DNA of 37,884 bases from Sphingomonadales bacterium (GCA_013297725.1 JAAFIB010000021.1:1-37884), one strand, 5' to 3'; counted from the stretch's first letter, positions 1 through 9,862 are shown. The notes: generated from the letters alone by a model not told the origin. Numbers and translations are program-made.

Positions 1-390
1 GGCATCGGCGAGTGTGTGGAACAATGACGGCAGACTGGCCAATTGGTCCGCTGTGCTTTCAACCAATGCCAATGGCTGCGCATCTGCCTGCAATGCGGCA
101 ACCACCGATTTGACCAACGCCGACTTCCCCATGCCCCGCGCACCCCACAGCAGCACGTCGTGGGCGGCATGGCCCTGGGAAAGACGCTGGCTATTGGTCA
201 GGATGTCCGCCTTTTGCCGGTCAACACCGACTATTAGCACCAGCGGCAACGGCGCAAAGCGGGTGACGGCCGACAGTTCCTTGCCATCCCAGTGATAGGC
301 AGGGTGCGTCGCTAAATCGGCTGTCGCAACAGCAGGTGGTGCTAGCCGTTCTAGGGCGTCGGCGATGCGGCGGAGCGTATCGTCACTCAA
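1..390 (-). CDS. DUF815 family AAA+ ATPase, N-terminal part (runs off window)
   Basis: The first 130 codons of a gene that continues past the left edge. The reading begins LSDDTLRRIADALERLAPPA and reaches a Walker A loop GARGMGKS at residues 83-90, preceded by HDVLLW. That arrangement is typical of the DUF815 (PF05673) P-loop ATPases, which are common next to metabolic genes in sphingomonads and whose physiological role is not known. I chose the TTG start at 390 because it overlaps the TGA of the upstream acyl-CoA dehydrogenase gene in a TTGA overlap, implying translational coupling, and because family members begin at about this point. Walker B and the sensor motifs lie outside the window, so completeness cannot be judged. 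Confidence 0.8.
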   Translation of the reverse strand, partial: MSDDTLRRIADALERLAPPAVATADLATHPAYHWDGKELSAVTRFAPLPLVLIVGVDRQKADILTNSQRLSQGHAAHDVLLWGARGMGKSALVKSVVAALQADAQPLALVESTADQLASLPSLFHTLADA

Positions 391-2111
391 GCCGCAAGCC
401 CCTCAGCGTCCAGTTCATAAAGCAAATCCGAGCCCGCCATCGCGCTACCCGCCAGCGCCAGCGCCTCGGGAACCATCACGCCCAGATAATAACGGCAGGC
501 CACAATCTTTGCCTTTAGGAACGGACTATCGCCCGCTGCCTCTGCTGCGCGCAATTGTTTGGCCATCAGCCAACCGCTGGTCGCAACGGACATCATCGTC
601 ATATACGCATAGCTGCCTGCCAGCCGGTCATCGACGGGCGCGGCCAGCATATACTCCGTGACCTCGGCACACGCCCCCGCCAGTGATTTCAGTCCGGCAT
701 GCTCGCCCGCCTCTGCACCGATCTGCGCCAGATGTTCGCGGATCGCATCGCCGCCGCGCAACCCCAATTTGCGGCCGACAAGGTCCGCGGCCTGAATGCC
801 ATTTGTGCCTTCGTAAATCTGCGTAATCCGCACATCACGGTAGTATTGCGCTGCGCCTGTTTCCTCGACAAAGCCCATGCCGCCATGGATCTGAATGCCA
901 AGCGACGCGATCTGTTCGCCCATGTCAGTGCCGTAAGCTTTTGCAAGCGGTGTCAATAGCTCGACCATTTCCTGAGCGCCTTCAATGCCCAATGTCGCGC
1001 GGTCCACTTGCCCGGCGGCATAATAAGAAAGCGCACGGATCGCTTGCGTCCCTGCCTTCATCCTAAGCAACATCCGCCGCACATCAGGGTGTTCGATAAT
1101 CGCCACGGGATCACGCGACGGGCCGCCAACGCGCGCAGACTGGACGCGTTCTTGCGCAAACCAGATTGCCTTTTGCGTTGCGCCCTCGGCAATCTGCACG
1201 CCTTGTAGGCCGACGTTCAACCGCGCATTATTCATCATTGTGAACATAGCGCGCATGCCGCCGAATTCGGGGCCGATCAATTCGCCAACGCAATCGCCTT
1301 CTTCGCCAAAGGCCAGCACGCATGTGGGCGAGGCATTGATACCCATTTTGTGTTCGATCGAAACAGTCTGGATATCCTGCTCTACCCCAGCCGAACCATC
1401 CGCATTCAGCCGGTATTTGGGAACAAGAAACAGCGAGATGCCCTTTGTTCCCTCGGGCGCACCCGGGGTTCGGGCAAGCACGAGATGGACGATGTTAGAT
1501 GCCATGTCATGATCGCCAAAGCTGATATAGATTTTCTGCCCCTTAATCTGGAACGTGCCATCGCCGCGCGGTGTAGCAGTCGCCTTCAACGCACCGACGT
1601 CGGAACCCGCCTGAGGCTCGGTCAGGTTCATTGTCCCTGACCATTCGCCGCTGGATAGCTTTGGCAGATAGGCGGCTTTTTGCGCATCCGAACCATGATG
1701 ATGCAAAGCCTCCACTGCCCCCAATGACAACAACGGACACAAAGCAAAGGCCATATTGGCACTGCCCAGCGAATCGAGCGCGACGGTGGCCAGTGCATAA
1801 GGTAGCCCCTGCCCGCCATGTTCGACCGGCGCGTTGATCGACGCCCAGCCATTGTCGACAAAGGCCTGATAGGCAGCTTTATAGCCATCGGGCATTACCA
1901 CGCGGCCATCAAGCAAGCGCGCACCGACAGTGTCGCCAATGCGGTTTAGCGGCGCAAACTGGTCTTGTGCGAACTGCCCCAGCCCCTCGACAATCGCCTC
2001 CACCATATCGGGCGTTGCATCAGCAAAGCGTGGATGCGCTGCCAGTTCGTCTATGTTTGTGACGTGGCGGAGCACAAACAATTGTTCTTGAGTGGGGGCA
2101 ACAAAGCTCAT
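387..2111 (-). CDS. acyl-CoA dehydrogenase (DmdC/long FadE-like, 574 aa)
   Basis: Flavin-dependent alpha,beta-dehydrogenation of an acyl-CoA thioester; cytosolic, beta-oxidation-like pathway. The FAD/substrate motif LTEPQAGSD is at residues 163-171. The predicted catalytic base is Glu434 in QIYEGTNGIQ, and IHGGMGFVEE is at 408-417. The length of about 574 aa and the extra C-terminal helical region (about 460-574) match the long acyl-CoA dehydrogenase class with an acetyl-CoA-dehydrogenase-type C-terminal domain, which includes 3-methylmercaptopropionyl-CoA dehydrogenase (DmdC). The actual substrate cannot be read from sequence. The frame stays open another 65 codons upstream to 2306, but that stretch lies inside tsaC and is basic and low-quality, so I start at MSFVAPTQEQ. 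It is divergent from tsaC with only 46 bp between them, and overlaps the DUF815 start. Confidence 0.92.
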   Translation of the reverse strand: MSFVAPTQEQLFVLRHVTNIDELAAHPRFADATPDMVEAIVEGLGQFAQDQFAPLNRIGDTVGARLLDGRVVMPDGYKAAYQAFVDNGWASINAPVEHGGQGLPYALATVALDSLGSANMAFALCPLLSLGAVEALHHHGSDAQKAAYLPKLSSGEWSGTMNLTEPQAGSDVGALKATATPRGDGTFQIKGQKIYISFGDHDMASNIVHLVLARTPGAPEGTKGISLFLVPKYRLNADGSAGVEQDIQTVSIEHKMGINASPTCVLAFGEEGDCVGELIGPEFGGMRAMFTMMNNARLNVGLQGVQIAEGATQKAIWFAQERVQSARVGGPSRDPVAIIEHPDVRRMLLRMKAGTQAIRALSYYAAGQVDRATLGIEGAQEMVELLTPLAKAYGTDMGEQIASLGIQIHGGMGFVEETGAAQYYRDVRITQIYEGTNGIQAADLVGRKLGLRGGDAIREHLAQIGAEAGEHAGLKSLAGACAEVTEYMLAAPVDDRLAGSYAYMTMMSVATSGWLMAKQLRAAEAAGDSPFLKAKIVACRYYLGVMVPEALALAGSAMAGSDLLYELDAEGLAA

Positions 2112-2157
2112 GGGAGAAAATCCTGTTTCAAAATTCTTGCGCCGCCTATAGCGCGGG

Positions 2158-3117
2158 ATGATGCTAGGCTCAAATCCCCAAGGTAAAGGCCGGATTCTTC
2201 CGGCAGATGCACTTGCTGTAGCAGAGGCCGCAACGCATTTGCGTAACGGCGGCATCGTCGCTGTTCCAACCGAGACGGTGTATGGCCTTGCAGCGGACGC
2301 CAGCAATGCGAATGCTGTGGCAAAAATCTATGCCGCTAAAGGCCGGCCAGATTTCAATCCGCTGATTGTGCATGTGCCCGATACCGAAGCCGCAGAGGCT
2401 ATCGCGCATTTTGATGATGTTGCCGCTGCACTTGCAGACAGGTTTTGGCCCGGCCCATTAACGCTGGTTTTGCCAGTGAAGGACGATGCAAAAATCGCCC
2501 CTGCTGTGACCGCAGGTTTGGGCACAATCGCATTGCGCTGTCCGGCGCATCCTATAATGCACGCACTGCTGCTGGCTAGCGGGCTTGTCGTTGCTGCACC
2601 ATCAGCGAACCGATCAGGCGGGATCAGCCCGACGACAGCAGCGCATGTCGCGGCTAGCCTTGGCGATGCGGTGCCTTTGATCATTGATGCAGGCGCATGC
2701 CGGTCGGGACTTGAATCGACCATCGTTGCTGTGCGTGCCGATGGTTGGCAAATCCTGCGTCCCGGCCCGATAACCGCTGCACAGATACAGGCTGTGCTTG
2801 GTACGCCTCCACTCGGCCAAAGTGGCAAAGGGATCGAAGCTCCAGGGCAGCTTGCAAGTCATTACGCCCCTGCAAAGCCTGTGCGGTTGAATGCAGCAAC
2901 GGCGACTTCAGGCGAGTGGCACATCGGCTTTGCGGCAATAGCTGGCGATGAAAATCTATCTGCCAGTGGCAACTTAGCAGAAGCGGCAGCTAATCTGTTC
3001 GCCGCATTGCACCGCGCCGATGCTAGCGACCGGCTGGCCATCGCTGTTGCTCCGATTACGGACCAAGGCCTAGGTGTCGCGATCAACGACCGTCTGCTAA
3101 GGGCTGCTGTACGATGA
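2158..3117 (+). CDS. tsaC: L-threonylcarbamoyladenylate synthase (YrdC-Sua5)
   Basis: Makes threonylcarbamoyl-AMP from threonine, bicarbonate and ATP, the first step of the tRNA t6A37 modification. The YrdC domain spans about residues 16-205, with AVPTETVYGLAAD (35-47), the KGRP nucleotide-binding segment (61-64) and PSANRSGGISPT (148-159). A C-terminal Sua5 domain follows the linker APGQLASHYAPAKP (228-241), so this is the long Sua5/TsaC2 form, not the short YrdC-only form. Length 319 aa fits. The start is ambiguous between the two adjacent ATGs at 2158 and 2161; no strong Shine-Dalgarno is visible. Its TGA overlaps the ATG of the M48 protease gene (ATGA), suggesting co-transcription and coupling. 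Confidence 0.92.
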   Translation: MMLGSNPQGKGRILPADALAVAEAATHLRNGGIVAVPTETVYGLAADASNANAVAKIYAAKGRPDFNPLIVHVPDTEAAEAIAHFDDVAAALADRFWPGPLTLVLPVKDDAKIAPAVTAGLGTIALRCPAHPIMHALLLASGLVVAAPSANRSGGISPTTAAHVAASLGDAVPLIIDAGACRSGLESTIVAVRADGWQILRPGPITAAQIQAVLGTPPLGQSGKGIEAPGQLASHYAPAKPVRLNAATATSGEWHIGFAAIAGDENLSASGNLAEAAANLFAALHRADASDRLAIAVAPITDQGLGVAINDRLLRAAVR

Positions 3118-4061
3118 AATGGTTTGTCCTGATCTTTGCGTTGATTACTGCGCCCGTCGTTGCCGCTCCAAAGGCAGAGACTGTTGCGGCCTATCGTGCG
3201 ATTGCGGCCCAAGATGCAAGACTGGCTGTGATCGGCCACCGGCTCGCCAATGCCAACGCCGCGTTCTGCAGCCATAAAATGGGGCATAATCCCGGCTGGG
3301 TACTTCACGATATCGCGCAGTATCCTGATGCCGACGCAGCCAAGTCTGCATTCGGTTTCACGCAACCAGTGGAGGTCGCATCGGTCGTTGCGGGCGGCGA
3401 TGCTGAAACCCAAGGCGTTAAGGCCGGCGATGGTTTAATCCGCATTGGCAATCGTGACGTTGCAAGCTTCACCCTGAGCAAGAAGCCCAGCGTCGAGCGG
3501 CTTGAGACTGTGCGCAAATTTTTGGACGATGTGTGGGGGCCAAGTGATTTGGCGCCTTTGCGGGTCAAACGCGGAACAGAGACACGCGAATTATTGTTCC
3601 AGCTAAAGCCCGTTTGCGCGAGCTATTTCTGGGTTGATGCCAGTAACAAAATTGAAGGCGGAGCGGATGGTGATCGCGTCCGCATCACCTCTGCGCTTAT
3701 CGATTTTGTCGGAAGTGACGATGAACTGGCGGCGGTTGCGGCGCACGAGCTGGCCCACAACCTGCTTGGTCATCCAACCGGATCGGCTGAAACCCGTAAA
3801 AGCAAATCCATCACTGCAACCGAATTAGAGGCGGACCGTCTGTCGGTTTGGCTGTTGACCAATGCAGGCTATGATCCACAAGGCGCGCTGCAGTTTTGGC
3901 AAAGATGCGGGCCTAAATCGTGCGTAGGCCTGTTCCGTTATCCGGGCTGGAAGAAACGCATGGCGACGATCAAGGCGGAAATGGATGTCATCGCAAAAAC
4001 CCTCGCCCAAAACGGACGACGCGACCCGCCATTGCTATCCGCCTTTAGAAAGGCACAATAA
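3114..4061 (+). CDS. M48-family metalloprotease with PDZ domain, secreted
   Basis: A predicted periplasmic zinc peptidase. An N-terminal signal peptide (about residues 1-18, ending VVAA) is followed by a PDZ-like segment at about 85-165 (VVAGGDAETQGVKAGDGLIRIG), then the peptidase core. The zinc site is HELAH at 211-215, with the third ligand expected in ELEAD at 237-241, the standard M48 arrangement. Placing PDZ before the catalytic core is a variant seen in small alphaproteobacterial M48 proteins. The substrate is unknown; envelope protein quality control is an inference from family and location. The start ATG overlaps the stop of tsaC. Confidence 0.85.
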   Translation: MKWFVLIFALITAPVVAAPKAETVAAYRAIAAQDARLAVIGHRLANANAAFCSHKMGHNPGWVLHDIAQYPDADAAKSAFGFTQPVEVASVVAGGDAETQGVKAGDGLIRIGNRDVASFTLSKKPSVERLETVRKFLDDVWGPSDLAPLRVKRGTETRELLFQLKPVCASYFWVDASNKIEGGADGDRVRITSALIDFVGSDDELAAVAAHELAHNLLGHPTGSAETRKSKSITATELEADRLSVWLLTNAGYDPQGALQFWQRCGPKSCVGLFRYPGWKKRMATIKAEMDVIAKTLAQNGRRDPPLLSAFRKAQ

Positions 4062-4148
4062 ATTGCGTTGCGGAATGCAATCGGCAGTTTCCATCCACCA
4101 ATGTTTGGCCTAACACCATTTTCGGCGGAGTGGAGCAATGGGCGCAAC

Positions 4149-5213
4149 GTGAAAAGTCGGGCGGATAAACTAATCATACTGGTGCTTTCTGCAGCGGGGC
4201 TTTCGCTTTCTGCATGCAATGGGCAGGAAACCAAAAAAGCCATACCGGCCGAAGAGATTTTTCCTGTTCAAACAGTGGCGGTTCAAACCGGAAATATGCT
4301 GCGTACGTTAAGTGTCGTTGGCACAGTTCGTTATCGCCGCGAAACGCCATTGGGCTTTACTACATCCGGCAAAGTATCGGCGGTACGTTTTAACGAGGGC
4401 GATAACGTCAAACGCGGCGCGCTGCTTGCCGCACTCGACACGACGATTGTTGGCGCAGACCTTAGCGTGGCTGAGGCTGAACGCGCACGGGCCCAATCCG
4501 AATTTGCCCGCATTGCGGAACTTTACAAAGAAGGCTGGGTGACAAAGGCGCGGTATGAATCCGCCGATACCGCTGCCAAAGCGGCGGGCGCGCGGGTATC
4601 GCAAGCCCGTTTTGCCACAGGCACATCGCAGCTATATGCTCCATCAAGCGGCACGATCCTTGCCCGCAATGTCGAACCAGGTCAGGTTGTTGCCGCAGGG
4701 ATGGCAGCTGTAATTCTGGGCCAAGCCGATCAGGGCTTTATCTTTCGCGTGCCCGTTACGGGCCGCGATGCGTCGCAATTGCGGGCTGGTATGACAGCGG
4801 AAATCACGCTGGATGCAGTTGAGGGCGGCCCAATCACCGCGACCATTTCCGAAATAGAGGGACAAGCGAACGCAGCTACCGGTGCGTTTACGGTTTTGTT
4901 TCGCTTGCCCGCACAGGCAAAGCTTCGCGCAGGGCAAATCGGCACCGCCAGCATCAAACTGCCCGCCGCCAATGATGGCGCAATGCAGATACCGGCAAGT
5001 GCTTTGTTCGGCGTCCGTACTGGCGAGGGGCTGGTCTATGTTGTCGATGCCAAAACCAGTCGCGTCGAAACACGCAATGTTATGATTGAACGGGTGATGG
5101 ATGACTTCATCATCATCTCTGGCGGACTGCAACCGGGCGACAGCATTGTTGTATCCGGCGGAGAAAAGTTGCGTACCGGCGCAAAGGTCCGGCCGATCGC
5201 GGTCACGCGTTAA
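4149..5213 (+). CDS. RND efflux periplasmic adaptor lipoprotein
   Basis: Membrane-fusion subunit linking an inner-membrane RND pump to an outer-membrane channel. From the GTG at 4149 the protein begins VKSRADKLIILVLSAAG and has a lipobox LSAC with Cys23, so it is a lipoprotein. It then shows the biotinyl-lipoyl-like half motifs (GTVRYRRETPLGFTTSGKV, LYAPSSGTILARNVEPGQVV), a short hairpin containing LYKEGWVTKARYE, and the beta-barrel and membrane-proximal domains. The frame is open back to a TTG at 4068, but starting there would bury the signal peptide. The next gene is its permease, 21 bp downstream, so the two form a tight unit. Exported substrates cannot be told. An outer-membrane channel gene is not adjacent. 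Confidence 0.88.
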   Translation: MKSRADKLIILVLSAAGLSLSACNGQETKKAIPAEEIFPVQTVAVQTGNMLRTLSVVGTVRYRRETPLGFTTSGKVSAVRFNEGDNVKRGALLAALDTTIVGADLSVAEAERARAQSEFARIAELYKEGWVTKARYESADTAAKAAGARVSQARFATGTSQLYAPSSGTILARNVEPGQVVAAGMAAVILGQADQGFIFRVPVTGRDASQLRAGMTAEITLDAVEGGPITATISEIEGQANAATGAFTVLFRLPAQAKLRAGQIGTASIKLPAANDGAMQIPASALFGVRTGEGLVYVVDAKTSRVETRNVMIERVMDDFIIISGGLQPGDSIVVSGGEKLRTGAKVRPIAVTR

Positions 5214-5234
5214 GCGGTCTGGCATAATCAGCGC

Positions 5235-8200
5235 ATGGATTTTACCGAATTCTCGATCCGCCGCTGGCAACTCACCTTGGTGTTATTCGCGCTGTTGATC
5301 GCTTTGGGCTATTCAGCATTTACCTCTGTGCCGCGTGCGGTTGATCCGCACTTCCCCCTGCCTGTCGTGGCGATCACTGCGGTCCAGCCGGGGGCAGATG
5401 CCTCGGAAATGGAACAAACCGTTGCCAAGCCGATCGAAGAAATCGTGCAAGGGCTTGAGGATGTTAAAGAGATCGTCTCCACCAGCGTCGATGGCAGCAC
5501 CGTCATTCGCGCCGAGTTTGACTGGTCCGGCGATCCTGATCGTTACTTCAACGATACTGTACGCGAGATCACTGCGATCCGCAGCCGCCTGCCCGCTGAA
5601 TTGGCGCGGCTTGATTTCAAAAAAATGCGCACCACCAACGCCTCTGTTCTGCAATTCGCATTAGTCAGCGAAACCGCAAGCTGGCGGCGCATGGAAAAAT
5701 ACGGGGTGGATATCAGCGAGGCGTTATCGCGCTATGCCGATGTTCGCGAATCCGATGTTTACGGCCTTAGCCAACCCGAAGTGACCGTCGCCATCGATGT
5801 TGCCCGCCTTTCGGAACTGCGCATCCCGGCGAGCGCCATTGCCGATGCGGTGCGGCTTGGCGGGTCGGATGTATCAAGCGGTGCTGTTGTCAGCGGAAAC
5901 CGCCGGTTTAATGTCGAGGCAGGCGGCGCGTTCAAAACTATAGATGCCGTGCGCGCGCTGCCATTACGCTCAAACGATGGCAGCTTAGTTCGGGTGGGTG
6001 ACGTTGCCACGGTCGCATGGGGCGCCGAAGAACCACGCAACCATTTGTACCACAACGGCAAACGGGCGGTCTGGATCACCGCAAACCAAAAAGCCGGAAC
6101 CGACGCCACAAAACTTGCCAAAGTCCTGATGGCCGAAATCGCTGTGCAGAAAAAATTTCTGCCGCCTGATATCCAGATCATCACCCAGTTTGACCAGAGC
6201 CGCGACATCACCAAACGCCTGCAAGAACTGGCGCGCGATTTTGCTTTGGCGCTGGGGCTGGTGATGCTGACGCTGCTGCCGCTGGGCTGGCGCGCCGCTG
6301 CCATCGTGATGGTATCCATCCCGCTGTCACTCGCATCGGGGCTGCTGGCGGTTTATGCTGCGGGCTATAATCTTAGCCAGCTGGTCGTTGCAGGTTTCAT
6401 TCTCTCGCTAGGCCTGCTTGTCGATGACAGCATCGTTGTGATCGAAAACATCGCGCGCCATTTGCGCATGGGCAAAGACCGCATTCAGGCGGCAATCGAT
6501 GGAACCGAGGAAATCCGCGTCGCTGTGCTCGGTTCAACCGGCGTATTGGTGTTCGCCTTTTTCCCGATGCTCTTCCTGCCAGAGGGTGCAGGAAAGTTCA
6601 CCCAAAGCTTTATCGCGACGATCATCTTCACTGTTGTCGCATCGCTGATCATTTCGCTGACGATCATCCCGTTTCTGGCCAGCCGCTTGTTAAAACGCGA
6701 CGCTGATGAACATGGCAATCCGGTGCTGCGGTGGTTGATGAGCAATATCGACCATTTCTACCGCCCTATTCTACACAAGGCACTGGAAATGCCGCGCCGC
6801 TTTGTCTGGGGTGCGCTGGCACTGACGCTGTCGGCTTTTGCTCTCATCCCTGTGCTCGGCTTTGGCCTGTTCCCCAATGCCGATGCCAGCTATTTCCGCG
6901 TACAGATTGATGCTGAACAGGGAACCAGCCTTGACGGAACTGGCCGCATCGTTCGCCAGGTTGCAAACATCCTTGCAAAAGAACCCGCAATAAAAATCCG
7001 CGCTGAAAATGTCGGGCGGCATAACCCGTCGGTATTCTATAATGTGTTCGACAGCGCAGAAACCAGCACATCGGGCGAAGTGCTAGCGATCATGGATAAA
7101 TGGAGCGGTGAGGAAAGCAACCGGATGGTTGACCGGCTACGCAAGCAATTTGACGGGATCAGCGGTGCCCGTATCAAACTGATCCTGTTTCAGAACGGCG
7201 CGCCGATCAATGCGCCGATCGAGTTCCGCGTTGTTGGTCCTGAACTGCCGGTGCTGAAACAATTGGCGGCAAAGATGCAGGCAGTATTGCACGATACACC
7301 GGGCACGCGCGATGTGGTCAATCCCGTGGCGACTGACCGGATCGACCTTGATATGCGGATTGACGATGCCAAGGCGGCATTGCTGGATATCCCGTCTGGC
7401 TCGCCGCGCAGGACCATCCGCCTTGCTTTGTCTGGCGAACGCGCCGGGCTGTTCCGTGACAGCGAGGGTGATAGCTATCCTGTTACTGTGCGGCTGCCGC
7501 TGGACAACACGCAACCGGTATCGGCGCTGGATTCGATCTATGTGCCAACGCGCACCGGGGCACCAGTTTCGCTGTCAGAGATTACCGATCCGCAGCTTGT
7601 TTCGGTTCCGCCGCTGATCAAACGGCGCAATCTGGAACGTGTTGTTGAAATTACCGCTCAGCTTAAACCCGGCGCAGCAACCGGCAAAGTCGCGCAAGAC
7701 GCACAAGCAAGGCTTGATAAGTTGAAGCTGCCAGTGGGCTATTCAATCCGCGTCGGCGGCGAAGCCGAAAAAGTCCGCGAAACTTTCAGCGGCTTTGGCC
7801 CCATCGTCCTGATCGCGTTGTTCATTATCTTTGGTATTCTGGTCGCCGAATTTGGCGAGTTTCGTGAGGCTTTGGTGGTCGCCGGGGTTATACCGCTGGG
7901 TACTTTTGGCGGGCTGATCGGATTGCTTGTCACCGGCAACAATATGTCCTTCCTTGCCGTCATAGGCTTTGTCGCTTTGATCGGGATCGAGATTAAAAAC
8001 TCGATCCTGCTGGTCGATTTCACCAGCCAGTTGCGCGCACGCGGGCTTGGCCTGCGCGAAGCGATTGAACAAGCAGGCGAAGTCCGCTTCCTGCCAGTGC
8101 TACTCACCTCGGTAACGGCCATCGGCGGGCTGCTGCCACTCGCTTTGTTCGGCGGCAGCCTTTACGGGCCGCTCGCAATTGTCCTGATCGGCGGACTTAT

Positions 8201-8303
8201 TTCGTCCACCCTCTTGTCGCGCATCGTTACGCCCGCCATGTATCTGTTGGTTGTTCGCGGCCGCGAAGAAAAGCGCGAAGCAGCGAAAGCTATAGCAGCA
8301 TAA
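5235..8303 (+). CDS. efflux RND transporter permease (HAE1-like)
   Basis: Inner-membrane proton-driven exporter of 1022 residues, full length for the RND superfamily. The first TM segment is near LTLVLFALLIALGYSAF. Large periplasmic loops alternate with two six-helix TM bundles. The TM4 proton-relay motif LLVDDSIVVIENI has its Asp pair at 397-398, and the equivalent lysine-bearing segment IGIEIKNSILLVDF lies in the second half. These are the residues expected of a working pump. It follows its adaptor gene by 21 bp and precedes msrA by 9 bp, so the three may share a transcript. Multidrug or solvent export is a family-level expectation only. Confidence 0.93.
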   Translation: MDFTEFSIRRWQLTLVLFALLIALGYSAFTSVPRAVDPHFPLPVVAITAVQPGADASEMEQTVAKPIEEIVQGLEDVKEIVSTSVDGSTVIRAEFDWSGDPDRYFNDTVREITAIRSRLPAELARLDFKKMRTTNASVLQFALVSETASWRRMEKYGVDISEALSRYADVRESDVYGLSQPEVTVAIDVARLSELRIPASAIADAVRLGGSDVSSGAVVSGNRRFNVEAGGAFKTIDAVRALPLRSNDGSLVRVGDVATVAWGAEEPRNHLYHNGKRAVWITANQKAGTDATKLAKVLMAEIAVQKKFLPPDIQIITQFDQSRDITKRLQELARDFALALGLVMLTLLPLGWRAAAIVMVSIPLSLASGLLAVYAAGYNLSQLVVAGFILSLGLLVDDSIVVIENIARHLRMGKDRIQAAIDGTEEIRVAVLGSTGVLVFAFFPMLFLPEGAGKFTQSFIATIIFTVVASLIISLTIIPFLASRLLKRDADEHGNPVLRWLMSNIDHFYRPILHKALEMPRRFVWGALALTLSAFALIPVLGFGLFPNADASYFRVQIDAEQGTSLDGTGRIVRQVANILAKEPAIKIRAENVGRHNPSVFYNVFDSAETSTSGEVLAIMDKWSGEESNRMVDRLRKQFDGISGARIKLILFQNGAPINAPIEFRVVGPELPVLKQLAAKMQAVLHDTPGTRDVVNPVATDRIDLDMRIDDAKAALLDIPSGSPRRTIRLALSGERAGLFRDSEGDSYPVTVRLPLDNTQPVSALDSIYVPTRTGAPVSLSEITDPQLVSVPPLIKRRNLERVVEITAQLKPGAATGKVAQDAQARLDKLKLPVGYSIRVGGEAEKVRETFSGFGPIVLIALFIIFGILVAEFGEFREALVVAGVIPLGTFGGLIGLLVTGNNMSFLAVIGFVALIGIEIKNSILLVDFTSQLRARGLGLREAIEQAGEVRFLPVLLTSVTAIGGLLPLALFGGSLYGPLAIVLIGGLISSTLLSRIVTPAMYLLVVRGREEKREAAKAIAA

Positions 8304-8312
8304 GGATAGTAT

Positions 8313-8840
8313 ATGGCTGAAGCAATTTTTGCAGGCGGATGTTTCTGGTGCACAGAGGCTGTGTTTGGCCAACTCCAAGGCGTGTCTGGCGTTGAAAGCG
8401 GTTATCTCGGCGGGCATGTTGTCGACCCGACCTATAAACAAGTGTGCGGCGGTGACACCGGCCATGCCGAGGCGATCCGCATTACATTTGACGAGAGCGT
8501 CATCAGCTATGCCGATCTGCTCGACATATTCTTTGCAACGCATGATCCGACCCAGCTGAACCGTCAGGGCGGTGACATCGGTACGCAGTATCGTTCTGCC
8601 ATATTCCCGCTGAATGATGCGCAGCGCGCAGAGGCACAGGCCGGCATCACCCGCGCCCAGCCCGATTGGCCCGCACCGATTGTTACCACGATCGAGGGGC
8701 CAGCAACATGGTATCCTGCCGAGGATTATCATCAGGAATATTGGGCCGGTGAAGGCCAACGCAATCCCTATTGCCTCGCCGTAATCCCCCCGAAACTTGC
8801 CAAGCTGAAAAAGGGATTTGCCAACAGGTTAGCGTCATAG
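8313..8840 (+). CDS. msrA: peptide-methionine (S)-S-oxide reductase MsrA
   Basis: Repairs methionine-S-sulfoxide in proteins using thioredoxin-type reductant. The signature [11 protein letters not shown] places the catalytic Cys at residue 10, and downstream family segments [41 protein letters not shown] and EDYHQEYW are all present. Cys154 in NPYCLAV is the likely resolving cysteine. At 175 aa it is a normal, stand-alone MsrA without a fused MsrB. A good ribosome site (AAGGA, six bases before the ATG) supports the start. It sits 9 bp behind the RND permease, and the juxtaposition is probably only transcriptional. Confidence 0.96.
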   Translation: MAEAIFAGGCFWCTEAVFGQLQGVSGVESGYLGGHVVDPTYKQVCGGDTGHAEAIRITFDESVISYADLLDIFFATHDPTQLNRQGGDIGTQYRSAIFPLNDAQRAEAQAGITRAQPDWPAPIVTTIEGPATWYPAEDYHQEYWAGEGQRNPYCLAVIPPKLAKLKKGFANRLAS

Positions 8841-8872
8841 ACAATTAACCATGTTCCATTATGAGACGAAAC

Positions 8873-9742
8873 ATGGCGCATAAACCTATTCGTAAAGCTG
8901 TGTTTCCTGTCGCTGGCCTTGGCACGCGCTTTTTGCCTGCGACCAAAGCGATCCCGAAAGAAATGCTGCCGGTCGTTGACAGCCCGCTGATCCAATATGC
9001 GGTTGACGAGGCACGCGAGGCGGGCATCGAACAGATGATCTTTGTCACCGGTCGCGGCAAAAGTGCGATTGAGGACCATTTCGACATCGCGTTTGAACTG
9101 GAACGCACGATGCTCGATCGCGGCAAAGACATATCGGTTCTGGAACCAACGCGCCTTGGCCCCGGCAACTGCGCCTATGTGCGGCAACAAGAGCCAATGG
9201 GCCTTGGCCACGCCATTTGGTGCGCGCGCGACATTGTGGGTGATGAGCCCTTTGCGATCTTTTTGCCCGATGAATTCATGCACGGCAGCCCCGGATGCAT
9301 GGCGCAAATGGTCGCCGAATATAACCGCGTCGGCGGCAATTTGCTCAGCGTGTTGGAAGTCCCGAAGGAACAGGTTTCCAGCTATGGCGTTATCGATCCT
9401 GGCAGCACAGACGGCAAGCTTACCGAGGTGCGCGGGCTGGTTGAAAAACCAGCGGTTGAGGCTGCTCCATCAAACCTGATCATATCGGGCCGCTATATCC
9501 TGCAACCCGAAGTTATGCGGGTGCTAGCAGCGCAGGAAAAAGGCGCAGGCGGCGAAATCCAGCTGACTGATGCAATGGCACAGATGATCGGCAGCCAGCC
9601 TTTCCATGCCGTAACCTTTGACGGTGCGCGCTATGATTGCGGGTCAAAGGCTGGGTATATTGAGGCCAATCTGGCGGTCGCTTTGTCACGCCCCGATATG
9701 GCCGATGAAGTGCGCGCGATGGCGACCAGGTTGCTTGGGTAA
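8873..9742 (+). CDS. galU: UTP--glucose-1-phosphate uridylyltransferase
   Basis: Makes UDP-glucose for cell-envelope polysaccharide synthesis. The nucleotidyltransferase signature GLGTRFLPATKAIPKEMLPV is intact near the N-terminus, followed by DSPLIQYAVDEAREAGI, the FLPDEFMHG segment and VEKP, and it ends in the family's usual short C-terminus. About 289 aa is the standard GalU length. I prefer the ATG at 8873 (MAHKPIRKAVFPVAG) because GAGACGA lies just upstream of it; the in-frame ATG at 8861 would add MRRN and lacks a ribosome site. The gene stands alone, and its 3' side holds a large inverted repeat. Confidence 0.95.
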   Translation: MAHKPIRKAVFPVAGLGTRFLPATKAIPKEMLPVVDSPLIQYAVDEAREAGIEQMIFVTGRGKSAIEDHFDIAFELERTMLDRGKDISVLEPTRLGPGNCAYVRQQEPMGLGHAIWCARDIVGDEPFAIFLPDEFMHGSPGCMAQMVAEYNRVGGNLLSVLEVPKEQVSSYGVIDPGSTDGKLTEVRGLVEKPAVEAAPSNLIISGRYILQPEVMRVLAAQEKGAGGEIQLTDAMAQMIGSQPFHAVTFDGARYDCGSKAGYIEANLAVALSRPDMADEVRAMATRLLG

Positions 9743-9783
9743 GAGCTTAACGTTCAATAACATCGACTAGAAAAAATACGTCG

Positions 9784-9862
9784 CCCCGTGCTTGACACGG
9801 GGCTGGGCTACTTGGCGAATTTGAGGATGAATAAAAAGCCAAACCCCGTGTCAAGCACGGGG
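9784..9862. repeat. REP-like inverted repeat, family A, copy 1
   Basis: Two perfect 19-bp arms, CCCCGTGCTTGACACGGGG (9784-9802) and its reverse complement CCCCGTGTCAAGCACGGGG (9844-9862), surround a spacer with inner complementary pieces GGCT...AAAAGCC. Each arm is itself partly self-complementary (CCCCGTG/CACGGGG). It lies between the convergent ends of galU and the L,D-transpeptidase gene, where such dispersed elements usually sit and may act as a transcript end. A related copy is at 15809-15869. Confidence 0.85.
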